Positions 10,358 to 21,655 of a DNA stretch of 64,000 nucleotides are shown here, in pieces. Location: assembly GCA_023105745.1 (NCBI GenBank), contig JALGQZ010000011.1:10502975-10566974 (forward strand), written 5' to 3'. Both the position numbers and the translations under genes were made by a program. The notes beneath the pieces are model-generated. The model searched no databases and was not told the origin of the DNA. It worked only from the letters and a program-made list of their open reading frames with translations. Every line of letters begins with the position of its first letter. Position 1 is the first letter of the stretch. This stretch comes from Austropuccinia psidii (taxonomy: Eukaryota; Basidiomycota; Pucciniomycetes; Pucciniales; Sphaerophragmiaceae).

Positions 10358-12850
10358 GTGACACCCTCAGAACCAGAGGGCAGCAAGGGCAAAGGAAAGA
10401 GGCATAGTGAAGGCCTCATTACAGCAAAGAAGTGGAAACCCATTGCCACTCAGAGGAATAGAAAACCACAAAACTCTGCTTCCATAAAAGGTAAAACAAC
10501 CTTGAAAACTTGTAAAGGGAAGATTACTATGATTAACCCAGTTCTAACCTCTAAAGGTAAATTGCCCAAATCAGCAGAGAACAAATTCGTACAAGGCACA
10601 GTCAAAGGTAAATACCCTAAGAGCATAAAGTTTTTTACTGCTTGCAAACACTGACATGTCACCTGTACACCTCAGAAACCTTGGCTTCCAAAGGAACCAA
10701 CCAGAGGGCAGAGAAGGCATGTTCAGGACCAGAAGACCTGGAAGAGGACACCTTGAACACAGTGGTGGATGGCAAGACACTGAGGGAAATCATACCAACT
10801 CTGCCATTCACTTTCCAATTCAACAGGAACCTCAAACCAGAGGACTGGAAAGATATGGATCAAGTTCTTCAGCTCCACCAACTCCTCAAAGATTTATTTC
10901 AATGGAGCATGAACAACAAGAGGTTCAACCTGGCATCCTACTGGGCAGAACTTGGAGCAAGTTTTCAGAAGATTTGTCTCAAAGAGATAGACTCTAGAGA
11001 CCTTATGGTAATCACCAAAGGTTGGAATCCCACCAGGCAGTTCAGACTCCTGGAGGTGAGGGCAAACAGGATAAGGGAGAATCAAGCCACTATCCAAGCT
11101 ATAGAAGAACAAGTGACCCAGAGAGGGCATACTCAGCTTCCTTCAGGCTCACAAGGAGCAGGCCAAATCATCTCTCCAGTGGCTTCACACAGTTAATAAA
11201 CCAATAGATCAGTGGCCAAGAGTCACTATTCTTTACAATCCCAGGAACTTTCCAGGAGAAGACAAGGATACAAGGGCAAAAACAAGACCACCTTCAGCCA
11301 GAGGAAGATAGAGTCAGACCCAATGATCCAGAAGCTGTTGGATTTGGCGAAAGAAGTGCACAAGAACCAGAAGTAGTTGTAAATAACTCTAGAATCAGTA
11401 GTCCTATTAATAGAAATATTACCCCCACTCAGATTGAGCATAATGTTGTCACACCTGAGAGTAACCTAAACAGTGATTCACTGTGTTTACAAATGTCCCA
11501 ATTTGCTGAGCAAAATCAAAAGCAGTTTGCAGAACTGCAAGAAAGCCATGAGAGGATTAAAAAACTAACAGCTTTCATTGACAAAATTGTCAAATCTCTT
11601 CAAGAGGGACATGCTCAGTTGAGCAAAGCCTCTGAAGAGACCAACAAAAGAATGAATCTAGTCTTTGAAGAACACCACAGCAAAAGGGACAGGGATTTTC
11701 TAGATCAAGACATAAACAAACTGTTTAATGTCTACCATAACATGAAGACCCAACCACAAGGACATGTTATGGATAATCCATATCATCAAGATGACAACAA
11801 ACCAGATGCTATGTTGATGAATAAGGCAATATCTCCATCACAATACCAGGATGGAGATAATATGTATTATTCAGATAAGGAAGCCCTGAAACAGATTCCT
11901 GAGGCCTCAAGCTGGCCCAAATTCTCTGGAACTGGAGAATATGATCATATGGAACTCATAGATTATATTGATGGACTCTTCATTGATTTAACAAGCATTC
12001 CAGACTACTGGATAACTGCTAGACTTAATACAGCATTCAAAGGACATGCTAGTATATGGTACACAGAAATGAAAGAAATCCATGGCAGAAGAAACTGGCC
12101 ATGGTGGAAGAGTCAAATCATCCAAAATTACAGAAATGGTACTTGGATATGGCAAAAGATCATTTCATTGGAAAATGACAGATACTCTGTGGACAAAGAT
12201 CCATATGAGTGGTGTCTCAGACAGTCTAAAAAACTTGAATCCATTTATCCTCAAATGGATATTCAGATGAGGAATCACAAAATTCTGCCACATATGACAG
12301 GAGCACTAGAGAATGCAGTGAAATTCATATGAAACCACAATTGCACTCTAGATGACATAGCAAATACCTTACAATATGTAAGGAAAAGAGCTAATATAGG
12401 GCAATACACCCCATACAAAAGCAGTGGTTTCAAAGAGAAACAACCTTTCAGGGTGGAGTTTAAAGACAACCCCAGAGAAAGGATGGCAGAAGTGGCAAAG
12501 AAGGAAAATTCTTGTCACAACTGTGGTTAAACAGACCACTTTGCCAGCAGCTGTACAAAGGCAAAGAAAAAAGTCTATGCTATTGAGAAAATCCCAGAGG
12601 CGGAATCCCCAACAGAGGATTCTGACTCAGACTCTATGGGAGATGCCATCAGAGAACAATCTGATGAAGAGAAAGACCCAAGAGCAAATTCCTAGTGGAA
12701 TACCAAGAGGAAACCCCACTAGAAATCCAGGACATATAGTTAGAAGCAGCCATGCCACAAGACACTGCCAACAGAAACTTGTGCAAACCCACACAAGATG
12801 CACAAACATTCCTGGTCACACCAACCAAAGGAATCACATAAATACATGAC
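10358..12850 (+). pseudogene. gag of A1, broken by frameshifts and stops
   Basis: Gag polyprotein of a Ty3/Gypsy-type element, which would form the virus-like particle. Coding similarity moves between frames: a lysine-rich start (10358-10654), a helical segment around 10780-11130 (FNRNLKPEDWKDMDQVLQL), then a long frame 11493-12332 with a coiled-coil-like stretch and a capsid block (EYDHMELIDYIDGLF, then ARLNTAFKGHASIWYTEM). A TGA at 12330-12332 interrupts it, after which the same frame resumes with a CCHC zinc knuckle (CHNCG, stop, TDHFASSC) near 12516-12554. At least three in-frame stops and several frame changes make it a pseudogene. The helical and capsid segments strongly resemble gag proteins I associate with Austropuccinia psidii. 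Confidence 0.85.
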
Positions 12851-12862
12851 ACAGCCACAAAA

Positions 12863-14188
12863 ATGACTGTTTGTATTTACAATTCTCAACATCCATTGAT
12901 CATTGACGGTGGAGCAAACTGCTCCATAGTGGCAAGAAATTATCTGGAAAACTACTTCCCAAATGGGGAAAACCAGCTTTTTCCCACCAAGGCAGAAAAA
13001 TTAAAGAGTGCATCAGGAAAGATGACTTCCATTGGGACAATTATTAAAGAGATAATTATACCCCATAGGAAAGGTAAAATCAGACTTAACCCATAGTTTG
13101 TTGTGCTTGATGATGCCCACATCCAAGGGTCCTTACTGGGAACAGATTATGAGAGGATGTATGGCATAGATATTTACAATAGTAAAAACAGGCAATTACC
13201 ATTGGTACAAACAAGGAAAAGAAATTTTAACTTTATATATACCAAATATCTGCCCAAGACCCTCTTGGGGAATTACTGAATGAATTCAGAGAGGGACAGT
13301 TTAGCACTACCCTCACCAGTAAATAGAAACTAAGCTTACTGAAGATTCTGAGAAAGAATAGAGAAGAATTTCCCATTGGTGAAGAACCATTAGGCAAGAT
13401 TAGAGGCCATGATATAGAACTATATCTGGATGTGGAACGGCCTTATCCACCCATGCTCAGGAGACCTCCTTACGTGGCAAGTCTGGATACCAGGAAGGAA
13501 ATTGCAAAACATATCAATGAGCTCCTGGACATGGATGTCATCAGAAGGATTTGACATAATAAAATAGTGGAAACTCCCACTCCTGTCCTGATCACCTGGA
13601 ATGATTGCAAGTCCAGGCTGTGTGGAGATTTCAGAGCTCTGAATAACTACACCAAAGCTGACAGGTACCCTATACCCAGGATACCTTATGCCTTAGACAA
13701 ACTGGCAAAAGCCAGATACATAACCAAAATGGATTGTATGAAAGGCTTCCACCAAAATGTAGTTAAACCAAACTCCATGAAATTACTCAGAATCATATGT
13801 CATATGGGCATATATGAGTACACCAGGATGCCATTTGGCATCAAGAATGCACCAGCCCACTTCCAAAGGATGATTGACACCATATTTCAAGAAGAAATAT
13901 TGGAAGGCTGGATGGTAGTATACATTTATCACATCAGTATATACTCAGAGACATGGGAAGACAATGTGAAATACATAGACAGAGTGCTAAGTAAATGCAC
14001 ACCCATAAATCTGAAAATTTTACTTAAAAAGTGCAATTTTTTCCAACAAGAGCTACTGAATCTAGGACATAAAGTCTCATTTCTTAGTTTGGAAATTGAC
14101 CAGAAAAAAGTAGCAGCAGTACTGCAAAAGCCAGTACCAAGAAAATCAAAGACATGCAATATTTCCTTGGGTTTGCTAGCTACTATAG
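12863..14188 (+). pseudogene. A1 pol, 5' half: protease and reverse transcriptase
   Basis: Protease: HPLIIDGGANCSIVAR (from about 12890) carries the DGGA form of the aspartic protease active site. After a frame change near 13096 and further stops to 13560, reverse transcriptase is readable at 13567-14193 (FRALNNYTKADRYPIPRI, then MPFGIKNAPAHFQRMI). The catalytic YIDD box is replaced by YIYH (13927-13938), so the enzyme could not work. The frame ends at codons for GFASYYR, exactly where a family C LTR is inserted; it resumes at 16177. Confidence 0.9.
14184..14188. repeat. Target-site duplication of the C LTR, left copy (TATAG)
   Basis: TATAG before the insert matches TATAT at 16172-16176 in four of five bases. 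Removing the insert and one copy rejoins the pol frame exactly (SYYR then NNTKMLAHIT). Confidence 0.85.
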
Positions 14189-16171
14189 TGTAAGGTTTGA
14201 CTATGAAGCAATAAGTAAAAATTACTAATATCTTACTCATTGTACTCTGAATTTCCTTATAAGTAAAGTAAATAAGATAAAAGTAATTATAATAATGAAG
14301 AATTATTATAATTAAGGCGTAAAAATAATTATATTATTGAATAAATAAAATACTATAATTTATATCATAAAAAAATAATATAATAAATAAATATATTAAT
14401 ATATAATAATTAATCTATTTAAAAGCACTTTATTATTGTTACCAACAAATAATAAAGGCATAAAAAATTGTTCTTTATCAATAAAAAACAATTCATAACA
14501 ATAATATTACTCATATTATAGTTATCAATAAATATAAATACTATTTATATTAATAAAAGAGTTTATAAAAGTAATAATAGAGATAAATTATTATGATAAG
14601 AGAAAATAACCTACTTCTAACACTTAGTATAATAATTTTGAATAATTTATGCCAAAGAATATAAATACAGCTTATTTAAATGGTATTTACAATTAAACTT
14701 AAGAGACATTACAAATTTTCTTGCTTTTTATGTGTATTTGAGATTTTTAAGAGAATTTCAGCAAAACAGTAGAACAATTGAAGTAAACAGGTCAAGAATG
14801 ATGATTACAATTAATATTACCTTTGGTATTTAATAATATAAGAGATCTATATAAAGAAGAAAGATTTTACCTTTTGATTTAATTGATTTAATGTTTTGAT
14901 GCATCTGAGGGGAGAATAGAGTAAAAAGAGCTCTATTTATAGTAAATACCTCCCTTCTAGAGTCCAGTAGGCTTCTAGTAGGCGTTTACTGATGGTATCC
15001 ACTGTAAATTATCATTATTTTAAGGTTTAGTGATGATTACATCATGATCAAACCATCTTATCTCATTTTTATGCCATTATTTAGAGTCATCACTATAACT
15101 CTAAATTGGATGACATCATAGGCTTGAAAGAAGCCTAAGATTCATGGATTGTATTATTATTAATCATAATCTAATACTATTCACCAGTTTAATCACTTAT
15201 ATAACTGTTAAACTTAAAATAAGATTAGAGTGAGTGATCATAAATGATCAAATTTAAGCTTAAACTTTGATCATTCATAACTTTGAAGATATACACACTA
15301 AAGCAATTTGGAGAGTGGATTCTGATAGCTTGGCATGTCCTCATACAGCTTCCAAGAGAATTTCATTACATAATCAAAACTTTCTTTTTGATTGTTTCTC
15401 TTCTAAATCATCTTTTCTGTTGAAATTTAATATTTTAAACTTCAAACCATGATTTAAAAGGGTTATACCTTGAATATTATAATAGAAATTACATCATTCT
15501 TCACAAATGAACTAGTAGAATCTGAATGTCTACTTTTTTTTAAGTTTGGACCACTTTCACAACAGAGTGGTCAACAGCTCCAATGATTTTAGTCAAAAAT
15601 TCCTTCCAAGTTTTAACCTTGCTTATAGCTTGTAAAATAAAGTTAATATTTGTGTTTTTACAGTAATTAAATGGTGACTTTTGATTTGGTTTATCTATCT
15701 ATCTTGTATATTTCAAGAGATATTAGCTAAAAACCATGAATATATGCATTGACCAAAAAAGTGCATATATTCAGCTTAATTCCTTAAATATTGACTTTGG
15801 AGATTAGCTTTATAATTGTTTTATGTGTGGCTATTTATGGAGAAACCAATGGTACAATTTATTTCACATGTTGCTTCATTAGCGTCTGAGTTCAATAAGG
15901 TTTTATACCTTTCTTAAGGTTTTGTTACTTATTATTCAGTAATTATTTACTTGTCAGATATGCCATAAAAATGACATATGTGTATTTTACCATGAGGAGT
16001 CTAATGGTGTGATTTATTTTACCTTTTTACACATTAGATTCTGAGTTAATTCAGCTTTTGTACTTATTTATTGTATCTTTACTAGTCTTTGAGATAATTA
16101 TTCTAAGTATAATCATTACAGAAATCTGTGGTTACTTTTTTGGATATGTGGTCATATCTCAAAGGCTCACA
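14189..16171 (+). mobile_element. Solo LTR of family C inserted in A1 pol
   Basis: It starts TGTAAGGTTTGACTATGAA and ends CTCAAAGGCTCACA, 1983 bp, with no internal coding region. It aligns with the inverted copies at 236-703 and 22689-24600 and with 58225-60113. Being a single LTR flanked by a 5-bp duplication, it is best explained as a full element reduced by recombination between its LTRs. Nothing in it looks like a gene; the short frame near 15267 is not supported. Confidence 0.9.
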
Positions 16172-16176
16172 TATAT

Positions 16177-18477
16177 AAACAACACCAAAATGCTTGCCCA
16201 CATAACTAGTAGTTTATACAAGTTACGTTCAAAAGATGTAGTTTTTGAAATTACCAAGGAAAGAAGGGATGCATATGAGAGGATCAAATATGAACTCACA
16301 AATGCACCTGTGCTCACCTTGCCTGACTTTGAACTACCATTCAAGTTATACATAGATTCAGCATGTAGCCAAGGCTTAGGAGCAGCCCTTCATCAAAGAC
16401 AAAGTGTGGATGGTGAACCAAGAGAGGGAGTAATATGTTACATCTCTAGGCAGCTGAAAGATTCAGAAGCCAGGTATGGGGCCACCTAGACTGAATGTCT
16501 ATTCTTAGTCTGGAATCTAGAAAAACTCCATTATTATTTGGAGGGTTCAGTCTTTGAAGTCTACAAAGACTGCACAGCCTTGAAGTCTTTACTAAACATG
16601 AAGACCACCAATAGACACATGCTGAGGTGGATAATAGCCATCCAGGAGTATAGATGGAATATGACCATCATATAAAAAGAGGGTAAAGGTCATACCAATG
16701 CAGATGGCCACTGGATAATGTCAAAAGCAACCCAGCTTATGACCCTGAAGTAGCAGCTAAAATTCCTATTCATTTCATGGAAATAGACAGGAAGAAAAAC
16801 TTCAGATTTTCTGAGTGGGCACCAGAAAGTGGTACCCCAGACAGTGGAAACACTAACTCAGAAGGAACAGAAACTCCCATACTGGGAATAAGCTCCTCAG
16901 AACTGCACACTGAATTCTTTAATGCAGTGATGAAGACATATGCCAAACACAAACAGTGTGGCATATTGTTACAACTCCTTCAACAAAAATACAGGAGCCC
17001 AGAACTGGAATCCCAGTTGGAGGAACCCTGGTTGAGGGACTATCAGGACAATAAATTTTTCCTTATAGATGGCCTGTTCTACCATAGAGAGAAGCACACT
17101 AGTGCACTCACAATAATAGACAGAGACCATATCTCTTTGATCCTACAGGGATGCCATGATTGCCCCTATATGGGACACATTAGTGAAGACAGGACCAAAT
17201 AAAGGGTAGCAAGCACTGCTTGGTGGCCCAGATGGGAACAAGAGTTGAGTGAATATATCGACACTTGTGAAAGCTTCCAAAAGGAAAATAGAGAACATGG
17301 GAAGAAGTATGGGTTACTTCAACACATAGAAGAATCCAAACACCCATGGGAAATCATCAACATGGACTGGGTCACAGGACTTGTCCCAGGAGGCAATAAA
17401 AACTTCAATTCCTGCTTAATCATAGTTGATAGGTTCAGCAAGAGTATGAGGTGCCTACCATGTCACAAGAAGAACACAGCCATGGATACTGCTGTTCTTC
17501 TGGAACAACATCAAATCTACCTGTGGAGTCCCTAAGATCATCATCAGTGATAGGGACCCAAATTTCACATCTGAATTTTGGACCAACCTCTATGACATTC
17601 TGGGTACTGAACTTTCTTTTTCTCAAGCTTACCATCCACAAACAGATGGATTAGCTGAAAGGATGATCCAGACAATGGAGGACATCCTTAGAAGATTCTG
17701 TGCCTATGGCATGGAATATAAGGACCATGAAGGTTACACCCATGACTGGGTTACCCTTCTACCAGCAGTCCAACTGGCTTATAACACAAGCCAGAACTCT
17801 ACCACAGGAAAAACACCTGCACTGGTAGAAAAAGGGTGGAATCCCCTATTTCCTGTTGACCACTTGAAGAAAAACCTTCTGACCATCCACCCCACAGCCA
17901 AAGATTTCCATGAAATGTGGAAGAGAGCTTGTGAAACAGCTGCCAAATGCATAGCTGAGGCAAAAGAATACAACAAGCAGAGGTGTGACAAATCACACAT
18001 AGAACCTGACTTTAAAGAAGGGGACCAAGTGTTAGTGTCTACACTTAACTTTAATAATCTCAAAGGACCCAAGAAAATGAGAGACTCATTTTTAGGTCCC
18101 TTAACTATCATTAAATTGATAGGGAAAATGCAGTGGAAGTCAAAATCACAGAGGAGTTTTCCAGGAAACACCCAGTCTTTCCAGTGAGTTTAGTCAAGCC
18201 ATACTTCCAGACAGAGGACAATAAATTCCCCTCCAGGAAGAAGAGCCCCACACCACCAGAAATAGTGGAAGTGGAGGACTCCCCAGGACCTGTGAAAAAA
18301 ATTATCAAGGCCAGGAAGATCAGACTTAATGGTAAGGATCAGACACAATACTTAGTCAGGTTCAAGAACCAGACAGCTGATAAAGACAAATGGTTGGAAG
18401 AAGATGCCATACCAGATGGGAACCTTTATTTAAGGAGATTCAGAGCCTCTAGGAGGACTGAACAGTTTCATCGATGA
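16177..18477 (+). pseudogene. A1 pol, 3' half: RNase H, integrase, chromodomain-like tail
   Basis: RNase H is visible at 16177-16489 (LPFKLYIDSACSQGLGAALHQ), ending in a stop. Integrase follows in pieces: a zinc-binding region with GCHDCPYMGHISEDRTK near 17145-17200; the first catalytic Asp in NMDWVTGL (near 17360); then, after a frameshift near 17530, the second in SDRDPNF and the Glu in TDGLAERM (near 17643-17665). All three catalytic residues are present but in different frames. The C-terminal piece 18133-18477 carries a chromodomain-like block (QYLVRFKNQTADKDKWLEE), typical of chromoviruses. Stops and frameshifts throughout make this a pseudogene. Confidence 0.88.
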
Positions 18478-18487
18478 TGAGCCTTTT

Positions 18488-18501
18488 TTAGAGGGAGGGT
18501 A
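18488..18501 (+). other. Polypurine tract of A1
   Basis: TTAGAGGGAGGGTA directly abuts the 3' LTR, as expected for the plus-strand primer. The A0 copy has AAAGAGAGGGTA at the same place. Confidence 0.8.
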
Positions 18502-19918
18502 TGTCAGCCTGTGACTCAAAACCAGAGCACAAGAATGACAGCCAAATACCATAAACCAATGGTATATCCAAGATGCCACCAAAACATGGAGCTGACCCAA
18601 ATCAGCTCAAAAGGTATCAAAGGAAAGAGGAAAATCATTCCTTTCCAAATATACAAGCTCCATCACCACAGGACAAAGAATAACAAAGTTATTCCTGCTC
18701 AAAGTTGTTGCTGAGCATAAACCTTAATTTCCACCTCTCATCTGAAATACAGAGTAAGATGCTTAACCCCATCAAATGGGTATTCAAAATGAAGCTCTAA
18801 GTAAGGATTATCTAATTTTACTAGCCAAACTGATCTAGCACCAGTATTACAGAAGTTATGGCCAAATTCAGGCCAAATAAGAGTTAATAAAAAAGTCACC
18901 TCTCATCTAACTTCTATAGTTTTAGTGTGAGATACCTAAAGCGGGGTCCTTTTGTAAAGAGAAAAATCAGGGCTATCTGATTGTGCCATTCATTTGCCCA
19001 TATATCATCTATAACAAAAGCTATAAGGCAAACAAGCCCAATACAGCTTTTTGCCTAAAACACACATATTTACAAAAATCTTGTACATGGCATAACTTTG
19101 CTATATTTAATGATAACTATATCAAATGAGGTACCATTGTGTAGAATACATACAGGGCTACACACTGAACCAATCTTGAGGTTGATATCTCAAAAAACTG
19201 ACAAAGGTATGCCTTCTTTAAGGTAAAAATCCCACAGTTTGGCCAATACAGCCTTACCATGGGATAATATCCCATAACCATGATTATGAGGTGTCAAACA
19301 GACAAAGAAGATTGTTTTTACTTCAATACCTCATATTTCATTCAATACTGGGGTCCCATACAGGTTCTGTACAGCATTCTACGCGTCATACACATCAGAA
19401 TCAGGCTGTGTGGTCCCCAGATGAAAGTTTTCACCCTGTATTGGTAAAAGCTTACCACATCTGAGCCCAATACAGGATATACAGGCCTTTTGCAAACCAC
19501 AAGCCTGTCCTTGAGAGTGAAAAATCTTCACTTCCTCTTCGTGAAAAGGTCTAGCAGCCTTTTCACCCTATTTCAGAATAAAAGGAAGCCTTTTCACTGC
19601 CAGAAAAGGAATCCCCATCCTGCTCTTGAATTCTACATAGTACAACTGTAAAAAACAGTTACACTCTTGGAAATAATCAGGTTATACCTTAAATTTAAGC
19701 AATGTAGCCTTATTATAGTAATCCAACTGGTAAGACTGCACCCAGGGATTTGAGCAGTGCTCACCACCACTATATTATTGTAGTAAATCCCTTATTATCT
19801 CATTCTAAAACCCTTATAACCATCAACAAACCTTTTTATTACCATTTTTACAGTGTCACAGTCATAGTTAAAGCTTTTAGATACTATTTTACATCTTTAT
19901 CATATACTCAGCCTGACA
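18502..19918 (+). mobile_element. 3' LTR of family A element A1
   Basis: 1417 bp from TGTCAGCCTGTG to CAGCCTGACA, with 6-bp inverted ends TGTCAG/CTGACA. It is the partner of 8251-9684 and is followed by the AGGAG duplication at 19919-19923. Confidence 0.92.
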
Positions 19919-19923
19919 AGGAG
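19919..19923. repeat. Target-site duplication of A1, right copy (AGGAG)
   Basis: Exact match to 8246-8250. Confidence 0.9.
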
Positions 19924-21642
19924 TATGTTGAGAATATATACTTGAAAGAGAAGGGTCAATTAAATAGCTTGAGCCCACCCAAGATGAGACAAGAAATTTA
20001 TGCTTTAATGTAAAGTTAAAATTTGGAACAACATAGGCTTTACTGAGAGGTCAAAAAACACTAATCAAAACCAATTCTTGTTAAAAATACCCCAAGATGT
20101 ATATCTGAATCTGTATACCAATATGGTGAAGATATAAGCCACTCAGTAAAAGAAGCTATGAGAAAGCTACTAGATATTACAAACTGGCCTATTTCCATGG
20201 GAATTGTAGAATATGATCATATAGTGCTTATTGATTTCATCGATAGTCTCCTTATTGGTGTTCTGATAGTTCCAAATTACTGGATTTCTGCAAAACTGAA
20301 TACAGCTTCCAAAATTCATGCCAATATTTGGTATAATTAAATGAAAGAAATCCATGGCAGGAGAAACTGAGAATAGTGGAGGAACCAAATAGCTCAAATA
20401 TACAGAAAGGGGGCTTTGATTTTTCAAAACACACTTCCTTTTGAAAATGACACATATAAATTGGACAAAGCTGCATTATAATGATGTTTTAGTTAGCCAA
20501 AAAGGCTGAAGGCTATTAATCCTCACATTAAAAGAGATATGAAATTTTAACCTGTTGATGAAACTTCCAGGGGACTTGGAACATGCAGTAAAACTCAAAT
20601 GTTCTAACAAATTTTCCCTTGATAATATAGCAAATACTTTGCAAGATTTTAAGAAGATAACATCCATTGGGAGAAATAACTCTTACAAAAATTATTATAA
20701 GAGAGAAAAGGAAAGGCCATCTCTTGAGAAAAAATATTTCAATAGTGAAGAAGAACAAAAGAAGAATACTTGTAACAACTTTAGCTTACCTGATCACTAT
20801 GAAAATGACTTCCCAAAAGGGCAGAATATATTTGCAATAGAGGAAGGTGCAGAAGAGCAAACAGAATCAATGACTGAATGTGATAGCATTCGGTAATGTG
20901 ATTCAAGATCTATCAAGAATTGAATCAGACCCCATATACCAATACACAGTAGAAAATTTGAAATAATCACCACAAGAGATTACCTCCACCCTCAATAACC
21001 ATCATATATCCCAAAAAAGAGGTTATTATGGTTGGAGTAAGAGAATGATAGCCTCCAAAATATTTTTTGAAATATCAAAATAAGGTATGGGGTTCAGTAA
21101 TGGGAAACAAGACAAATTGAATGTTTATATTGAGTGGAAGAAACCTCCCTTGATCATTGACACCAGAAAAACTGATCAGGGGTAGCCAAGAGATACTTGG
21201 AAAAACAATTTCCCAACTGGTATAAAGTATTACTTCCAGCAGAAGCCAAAAATCTCAGCAGTGCCTCAGGAAAGAAGTGATCACATGGGAAAATTCAGAA
21301 AGTCATCCTGATACCAAATATGAAGGAATACTCAAGATTGAATATTGAGTTTGTGGTACTTTATAATGCAGAGATAAATGGCTCCTTTAGGGTACAGACT
21401 CTCAAAATGTGTATTCTATTAGCATACATAACAAGAATGGAAATTACATAAAAATTGGAGAGTCCAGCAATAGAAATTAAATTTTTAAGACCAACTCAAA
21501 GAAATTGGCATATAAAGTGAACCTTATTGAATGCAAATACATGAAACAAGGTCAAACAAAGCGTCCAATGAAAAACAATAGTATAGATTGAAGGATACAT
21601 CTGAGATTACTCAGATCCTCTATGAATACAGAATATTCTTTT
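19924..21642 (+). pseudogene. A0 gag-protease remnant; RT and integrase missing
   Basis: Continuation of A0 after the A1 insertion. The frame at 20158-20340 (VEYDHIVLIDFIDSLLIG, then AKLNTASKIHANIWYN) is homologous to the A1 capsid block, and 20555-20896 matches the region before and at the zinc knuckle, now degraded. Near 21140 there is a protease-like PPLIIDTRK. From there only about 500 bp of decayed sequence precedes a polypurine tract and the 3' LTR. The RT, RNase H and integrase segments, nearly 4 kb in A1, are absent, so A0 is an internally deleted copy. Confidence 0.75.
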
Positions 21643-21655
21643 CAAAGAGAGGGTA
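21643..21655 (+). other. Polypurine tract of A0
   Basis: AAAGAGAGGGTA immediately before TGTCAACCTG, matching the A1 tract. Confidence 0.7.

Noticed and set aside
15267..15452. 61-codon frame inside the C LTR
   Set aside because: No conservation visible in the other C LTR copies; AT-rich chance frame.
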